From Moraxellaceae bacterium (GTDB taxonomy: Bacteria; Pseudomonadota; Gammaproteobacteria; Pseudomonadales; Moraxellaceae): a DNA stretch of 35,578 nucleotides. The position numbers were made by a program, and so were the translations under genes. The notes beneath the pieces were generated by a model that was given only the letters and a program-made list of their open reading frames with translations, was not told where the DNA came from and searched no databases. Position 1 is the stretch's first letter; the number at the start of each line of letters is the position of its first letter. The stretch spans positions 1 to 35,578 of the forward strand of contig JAUXNL010000457.1 of assembly GCA_030684415.1 (NCBI GenBank). The letters are read 5' to 3'. Of this stretch, positions 31,288 through 35,578 are shown piece by piece.

Positions 31288-32874
31288 TTAATTCCCATTG
31301 AATATGGGGCCAAGCAAGCTTTGTAATTGCCCAATATTAGAAGCGTACTTAAGCTTGCAGTACTCACTGTATATGGTTCGGCGCACATGAATCTCGTCAA
31401 TGCCAGTGGAGCTAACAATTTTGTTAACGATATTGCTCATTCTATCTTTTGCGCGGTCACGCATATTGGCCTTGGTGAGTTGCAGATAGTCTTGTTCTGA
31501 CGTAAGGCTAGTAATATTTATACTGTGACCTTCAAACATGCTGTTTAATTGATCAAGAAGTTGAGCGTTATTTGCGGCATTATTCTCAAGCATTTCTATT
31601 GCGCCGACCTCAGGTGTGCATGGTAGAAACTGGACTTTATTGGCGGCTGTTGCGAATAAATTAAGTAGGACTTGGTTCTGTTGTTGTCTTGCTATTGCTA
31701 GGGACTCTGTTTTTACATCTTCATCAAGAATGGCGTATCTCTTTACGTAGCTGGCAAAAATTGCAGAAGAGTTGTTTAGCATTTCTACAACTTGCACAAA
31801 CCCACCAACGGGCGCCACTTTGTATAGTGGTCTATAATTTCTGTTCGGATGGCAGTGCGCCATATACATGGCGACTAGTTGCTCGGTCAATAGCTTTGCT
31901 TGTTTGTCTTCCACATAAAAAACAAAATCTGCCGCTAGCTCATCATCAAAAGCAATATCGCCAAGTACTTGTGCTGGAAATGCCCCAATCACTGGTGAAA
32001 TATTTCCATTGCTATTGCTGCGAAGATGAATTATCTGTTTTCTATTTGAATTTTTTATAATTGTTGCTGAGTGTGTGGAAAACAATACGGTTAAGTTTTT
32101 CGCTGCTGCAATCTGAGAAACCTGATTTAATAGTCTGACTTGTGCCTGTGGGTGCAGGGCCATTTCAACTTCATCAATTAGAAGCAAGCTGTTAGCAGAA
32201 ATGGAGTCAATTTTGATTGCAAGTTTTAATGCGCAAAGCTCGCCAAGACTGAAACTCTTTTCAGAGTAGTAGTAAGTTCTTGCACCGACTTGATATGGGA
32301 TAAGGTATGCGGCATTACCAACGCCACGTCGAGTATTGACGCGCTTAAGGGCATTCCACTTTTGATCCCCAAGAACATCGGAAAGAAAACCTTTAATTCC
32401 GGTTGGAGCATCCCTTAGTCTTCGGGGTTGGATTTCATCTGGAGAAGGTTCGATTCTATCTCCACTTGCTTCTATATATTCAATTGAAGAGTAGGGGGAT
32501 TCGCTGAAAAGATTCGAGTTTCTTCGAGGAGTTGCCCGCCAGCGTTGCCCGCCATAGTGGTATTTGACGGTTTCTGTGCCGATTTTATACTCGATTTCTG
32601 CTTCTGCGTAAGAATCAAGTCTGTTCTCGAGTGGACTTGTCTTATAGAAGCGCTGGAATGCATGTTGCGCTCTTATTCTGTATATGGATGCAAATAGACT
32701 GGTCTTGCCTGAGCCATTCAAGCCGGTAAGAACCCAAACTCCAGGTCCTGGAATTTCAAAGATAAGCTCTTCAATCTTTTTTATTTTTCTTAGTGTGATT
32801 TTCATGTGTGAGAAATCAATGGTTGGTTGTGATAAGGAGTGAAATCTAACACGGCTTAAATTTACCCAAGTCAT
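31288..32874 (-). CDS. OLD-like AAA ATPase-TOPRIM nuclease (putative phage defence), cassette-encoded
   Basis: 528 aa as read from ATG 32874, with AGGGGAG just upstream. The first 23 residues span the cassette boundary; the native cassette product probably starts at Met24 (32805, MKITLRKIKKIEE), giving 505 aa. ABC-type ATPase: Walker A GLNGSGKTSL (51-60), signature-like FSLGE (208-212), Walker B SLLLIDE (D234/E235) and His268 of FSTHSA. Then a TOPRIM-like domain: Glu322 in FYVEDKQAK, a Gly-rich APVGGFVQV, and DxD at 384/386 (ILDEDVK). The architecture is that of OLD-family nucleases, several of which act in phage defence. No partner such as a GajB helicase is adjacent. The defence role is inference. 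Confidence 0.85.
   Translation of the reverse strand: MTWVNLSRVRFHSLSQPTIDFSHMKITLRKIKKIEELIFEIPGPGVWVLTGLNGSGKTSLFASIYRIRAQHAFQRFYKTSPLENRLDSYAEAEIEYKIGTETVKYHYGGQRWRATPRRNSNLFSESPYSSIEYIEASGDRIEPSPDEIQPRRLRDAPTGIKGFLSDVLGDQKWNALKRVNTRRGVGNAAYLIPYQVGARTYYYSEKSFSLGELCALKLAIKIDSISANSLLLIDEVEMALHPQAQVRLLNQVSQIAAAKNLTVLFSTHSATIIKNSNRKQIIHLRSNSNGNISPVIGAFPAQVLGDIAFDDELAADFVFYVEDKQAKLLTEQLVAMYMAHCHPNRNYRPLYKVAPVGGFVQVVEMLNNSSAIFASYVKRYAILDEDVKTESLAIARQQQNQVLLNLFATAANKVQFLPCTPEVGAIEMLENNAANNAQLLDQLNSMFEGHSINITSLTSEQDYLQLTKANMRDRAKDRMSNIVNKIVSSTGIDEIHVRRTIYSEYCKLKYASNIGQLQSLLGPIFNGN
32837..32850 (-). other. Left boundary of the OLD-like cassette (attI- or attC-like crossover)
   Basis: On the minus strand GTTAGATTTCACTC begins here. 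Its first 12 bases are the exact complement of the GTGAAATCTAAC found just after this cassette's gene (R'' of attC site 2), so the crossover is G-TTAGAT at 32850/32849. The sequence on the far side (minus-strand ...AAATTTAAGCCGT) does not form an attC arm that I recognise and may be a relic of attI. No integrase gene follows. Confidence 0.65.
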
Positions 32875-33240
32875 TGATCTCCCCTGAACTTGGCTGGAGA
32901 AAAACGAGCCCGCTCAGGCTGGCAAACATGACAAGGACAGATCCTTCGGACACGGACATTACTGCATCTGTGTGGATGACGTCTATTTGAGCGGTATGGA
33001 TGCAGCAGAAGTGTCGCCATCACAGAGAATGGTGGCTGGCAGCGATGGAAGGGTCGTGCGCTGTCGCGCGAGTGGCGTTAATGGCGAAGTGGTTCCCCTC
33101 ACCCCGGCCCTCTCCCCGCTGGCGTGGAGAGGGGGAATGGCGGCGCTCGTGATGAGGGATGCCGGCGTGAGTGGTGCGGACTTTGCGGGCTTTGTGGGTG
33201 GTGCGGGTGTTGCTGGCGGAAAATTGCGGTGCGGTGCGGC
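32875..33240. other. Region between the cassettes and the next SDR gene
   Basis: 366 bp without a convincing gene. An integron integrase would be expected here in a complete integron but none is found on either strand. It includes a short inverted repeat at 33108-33133 and a ribosome site (AGGGGAG, 32879-32885) that feeds the reading frame of the OLD-like gene. Confidence 0.5.
33108..33133. repeat. CCCTCTCC inverted repeat
   Basis: CCCTCTCC (33108-33115) and GGAGAGGG (33126-33133) around a 10-bp loop, preceded by CCCCTCACCCCGG. This form resembles common dispersed intergenic repeats of proteobacteria; only one copy is seen here. Confidence 0.5.
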
Positions 33241-34110
33241 TCAGGCCTGCTTGTAAAGCAGCCGGCCTACGCTGTTGAACGCCATGCGGCTCAGGCTCAG
33301 GCGGATCATGCGCTGGAAGGTGGCGTCCGGCAGCAGTCGACGCACGAACAGCAGCGCTTTTGCATCGGTACCCACCGAGTAGCGCATGCGGCGGCTGCTG
33401 TCGTTAGCGGCGGCCCAGATCACGGCGGCGGCGTCTTCGCTTTCGGAGCCGCAGGCACCGATGTCGTCCATCACCGACAGTTGCTCGGCGGTGTAGTGCG
33501 CATAGGCGGTTTCGCCGGTGCCGTTGGCGCGGTCGCTGGAGCGTCCGAAGAAGTTGGTTTTCACGGCGCCGGGCTCGATCAGTTTCACCTGCACGCCGAA
33601 TTCTTCCAGCTCGTACACCAGGCCTTCGCTAAAGCCTTCCACCGCAAACTTGCTGGCGTTGTACACGCTGTACAGCGGCAGGGGGATGCGCCCCACCATG
33701 CTGGCCACGTTGATGAGTGTGCCGGCGCGTTGGCCGCGAAGGTGTGGCAGCACGCCGCGGCAGACTTCCATCAGGCCGAAGACGTTGGTCTCGAACTGGC
33801 GGCGCACCTGCGCCTCGCTGTGCGTTTCGAAAGCGCCCATCAGGGCGTAGCCGGCGTTGTTCACCACCACGTCGATGCGGCCGAAGGCGGCAATGGTCTC
33901 GGCGACGGCGCTCTGGATGCTGGCCGGGTCGGTCACGTCCAGGCGGGGGCAGATGACGCCGGGCAGGCGGTTCAGCTCCGCCTCGGCGGCCGGGTTGCGC
34001 TGCGTGGCGGCGACCTGCCAGCCCTGCTGCTGGAACAGGCGGGCGGCGGCGCGGCCGATGCCTGAGGAGCAGCCGGTGATGAGAACAGTCTTGCGGTGCT
34101 GAGCGGACAT
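33241..34110 (-). CDS. Short-chain dehydrogenase/reductase
   Basis: 289-aa classical SDR. Rossmann motif TGCSSGIGR (12-20), NNAG (84-87), Ser137, Tyr150 and Lys154 (YNASK). Arg38 after the second strand (ATQRN) favours NADP(H). The catalytic core is followed by a ~100-residue C-terminal region with LIEPGAVKTNFFGRSSDRA. Substrate unknown; the gene shows clear divergence from the SDR at 7401. ATG 34110 has GAGG-like purines (AAGAGGAAG) upstream. It sits between the cassette array and the yigB-like gene. Confidence 0.9.
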   Translation of the reverse strand: MSAQHRKTVLITGCSSGIGRAAARLFQQQGWQVAATQRNPAAEAELNRLPGVICPRLDVTDPASIQSAVAETIAAFGRIDVVVNNAGYALMGAFETHSEAQVRRQFETNVFGLMEVCRGVLPHLRGQRAGTLINVASMVGRIPLPLYSVYNASKFAVEGFSEGLVYELEEFGVQVKLIEPGAVKTNFFGRSSDRANGTGETAYAHYTAEQLSVMDDIGACGSESEDAAAVIWAAANDSSRRMRYSVGTDAKALLFVRRLLPDATFQRMIRLSLSRMAFNSVGRLLYKQA

Positions 34111-34490
34111 GGGGCTTCCTCTTGCGGGGCGGTTCGGGTTGAACGATGGGCCGGCTGCCGTGCCGGCGGGTCAGGGTGCGGCGCCGGCGTTGGCGACAAT
34201 GGCTGGCACCTTAATGCGAGCTTTCATTCGCGTTCAATTCGCGTTGGGGTTGTATTTGCGGGAGGCGGGGGCTGTTGAGCCTCTATACATCTGAGCCACC
34301 GCCGCCCCGCGGTCAGTGCCGCAAGGCGAGCCACATTGCTTTCAGGTGCCGTCAACGGCTGGGTTCAGGGAGCCCTGATGAGGAGCGTCTGCGCTTCGGG
34401 ATTTGCATTCGTGGGCTGTCTGGCCCGACCATCCGGCCGTGCCGCCATCACGCTCGCTTTCTTCCGGCCCCACCTCTCCAGTGAGTCTCC
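34111..34490. other. Intergenic region with a short tandem repeat
   Basis: 380 bp between divergent genes. ATTCGCGTT occurs twice in tandem (34226-34234 and 34237-34245), 11 bp apart, which may be a regulator binding site. No gene recognised. Confidence 0.35.
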
Positions 34491-35201
34491 ATGATCAAGC
34501 TCATCACCTTCGACCTCGACAACACACTGTGGGATGTGGAGGCCATCGTCGTGCGCGCCGAGCGTCGGATGCGCGCGCACATCGCGGAGGCCCATCCTGA
34601 ATTTGTGGCGCGTTACGACTTGCGCGAGCTCTCGCGCTTGCGGACGGATGTGGCCCGCGACCGGCCCGACCTAGCGCATGACTTGACCTGGCTGCGCCGC
34701 GAGGTGCTGCGGCGTGCCTTTGCCGAAGGGGGCTACGACGAAGTGGCCGCCGTGGCGGCGGCAGACACGGCCTTCGAGGAGTATTTCGATGAGCGCAACC
34801 GTGTTGAGTATTTCGCCGGGGTGCTGGAGACACTGGAGGCGCTGGCGGCGGAATTCGAGCTGCATGCCTTGAGCAACGGCAATGCCGACATCCGCCGCGT
34901 GGGCCTTGGCCATCTGTTCCGCCACCATTTTTCGGCCATTAGCGTGGGCGCTGCCAAACCCGATCCGCGCATGTATCGCGCGGCGCTGGAGGCGGCCGGC
35001 GTTGCTCCGCACGAGGCCCTGCATGTGGGCGATCACCCCGAGCAGGACATCGCGGCGGCGGCGGCATTGGGCATGCGCACGGTCTGGGTTAATTTCACCG
35101 ATCAGGTCTGGCCTGCTTTGCCGCGCCCGGATGGCGAGATCAGCGAGTTTGCCGAGCTGCTGCCGTTGCTCCGCCGCTTGCAGGAGGCGGGCAGCGCCTG
35201 A
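34491..35201 (+). CDS. yigB: HAD family hydrolase, YigB-like
   Basis: 236-aa haloacid-dehalogenase-type phosphatase. Motif I DLDNTLW (Asp8 nucleophile, Asp10 acid), motif II ALSNGN (~125), motif III Lys in GAAKPDPRMY (~158) and motif IV VGDHPEQDI (~180). The ~65-residue helical cap lies after motif I. In E. coli yigB, a flavin mononucleotide/phosphosugar-type phosphatase, directly follows xerC; here the two are separated by ~5.4 kb of TA genes, cassettes and an SDR. Assignment to yigB rests on sequence type and this synteny. Confidence 0.85.
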   Translation: MIKLITFDLDNTLWDVEAIVVRAERRMRAHIAEAHPEFVARYDLRELSRLRTDVARDRPDLAHDLTWLRREVLRRAFAEGGYDEVAAVAAADTAFEEYFDERNRVEYFAGVLETLEALAAEFELHALSNGNADIRRVGLGHLFRHHFSAISVGAAKPDPRMYRAALEAAGVAPHEALHVGDHPEQDIAAAAALGMRTVWVNFTDQVWPALPRPDGEISEFAELLPLLRRLQEAGSA

Positions 35202-35501
35202 GCGCCAGCGGCTTCCGGCTGGAATGGCCGGTCTGTCGCTGAGTGCTGCTGTTCGCCTTCAGCTTGCTCCTCTGGGATTCCCATTGGTTGCCGACAGGGC
35301 TGCCTGCTGTGGGTTTCCGTGAGCGGCTTCCCTGTACTGCTCCGGCGGGCGTCAGTATGGCGCGCGCACTGGCGCCGCTGTTGCGCCCTGCGGTGCCCGC
35401 TCTGTCGTTTGCGGTCATGGCAATCGCTCTGGCCCTCCCTTAAAGTCTCCCGACTTTGCGACCCATGAGTCGCTTTCTTTTCATTTTGTCCGGAGGCTGC
35501 C
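35202..35501. other. Intergenic region, no gene seen
   Basis: 300 bp downstream of the HAD gene. Short open frames exist but none has a ribosome site or recognisable product. The promoter of the next gene should lie near its end. Confidence 0.35.
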
Positions 35502-35578
35502 ATGTCCCTTCCCTCCTTTCGTCTGGATGGCCGTCGTGCGCTGGTGACGGGTGCTTCCAGCGGCCTTGGTCTGCATTT
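35502..35578 (+). CDS. Short-chain dehydrogenase/reductase, 5' part only
   Basis: Starts at ATG 35502 with CGGAGG 5-6 nt upstream and runs off the window. The 25 visible residues MSLPSFRLDGRRALVTGASS then GLGLH include the SDR nucleotide motif TGASSGLG. Function beyond the family cannot be told. Confidence 0.8.
   Translation, partial: MSLPSFRLDGRRALVTGASSGLGLH

Noticed and set aside
32972-33256. 94-codon plus-strand ORF as an integrase remnant or small gene.
   Set aside because: Gly/Ala/Val-rich, runs through an intergenic repeat, has no ribosome site and shows no recombinase motif.

Overview
The window is a chromosomal segment of a GC-rich gammaproteobacterium. The best clue is the gene order cyaY / lptM-lysA-dapF-DUF484-xerC ... 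yigB-like HAD phosphatase, which is a gammaproteobacterial arrangement. rimO, trmL, mtgA, glnL-glnG and a periplasmic fatty-acid cis/trans isomerase fit with it. I cannot name a genus; the mix of SDR enzymes, a sterol-desaturase-like protein and Cti would suit a Nevskiales/Xanthomonadales-type or marine hydrocarbon-associated lineage (inference).

Layout. 0-0.7 kb: mtgA. 0.9-6.5 kb: an accessory island with a ParD gene and a frameshifted ParE, a Fic protein with a palindromic operator, and then a run of small AT-rich minus-strand genes. Two of these look like the DUF7668 and DUF7336 immunity-type families, one is a lipoprotein with Asp-rich calcium-loop-like repeats, and gene fragments lie around them. 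No matching toxin is present. 6.5-10.2 kb: TetR regulator divergent from an SDR, a sterol-desaturase-family membrane enzyme bracketed by copies of a TTGCTGAAAAA repeat, and a small lipoprotein. 10.3-13.2 kb: trmL, a secreted basic protein, and an ECF-sigma / DUF3619-like / DUF3106 operon. 13.5-16.4 kb: glnG and glnL, with a good sigma-54 promoter and an NtrC-like box in front of glnL. 16.4-21.1 kb: YidB-like protein, cti and rimO. 21.2-23.4 kb: a second Fic protein and an alpha/beta hydrolase. 23.6-29.1 kb: cyaY, a BrnT/BrnA-like pair, then lptM-lysA-dapF-DUF484-xerC, partly with overlapping starts and stops.

29.2-32.85 kb is the most interesting part. Between xerC and the yigB-like gene lies a minus-strand block: a HigB/HigA-type pair with a palindrome over its promoter, followed upstream by what I read as three integron gene cassettes separated by attC sites and without an integrase in the window. 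Each cassette begins with a G-TTRRRY core whose complement is found as the R'' box just after the same cassette's gene, which is the diagnostic logic of integron cassettes. The cassettes carry an AAA ATPase + TOPRIM (OLD-like) putative anti-phage nuclease, a short MreB-like protein, and a three-helix membrane protein. The OLD-like reading frame continues in frame upstream across the cassette boundary to a Shine-Dalgarno/ATG outside it.

33.2-35.6 kb: an SDR on the minus strand, the HAD phosphatase, and the 5' end of another SDR cut by the window edge. No rRNA, tRNA or CRISPR array was recognised.
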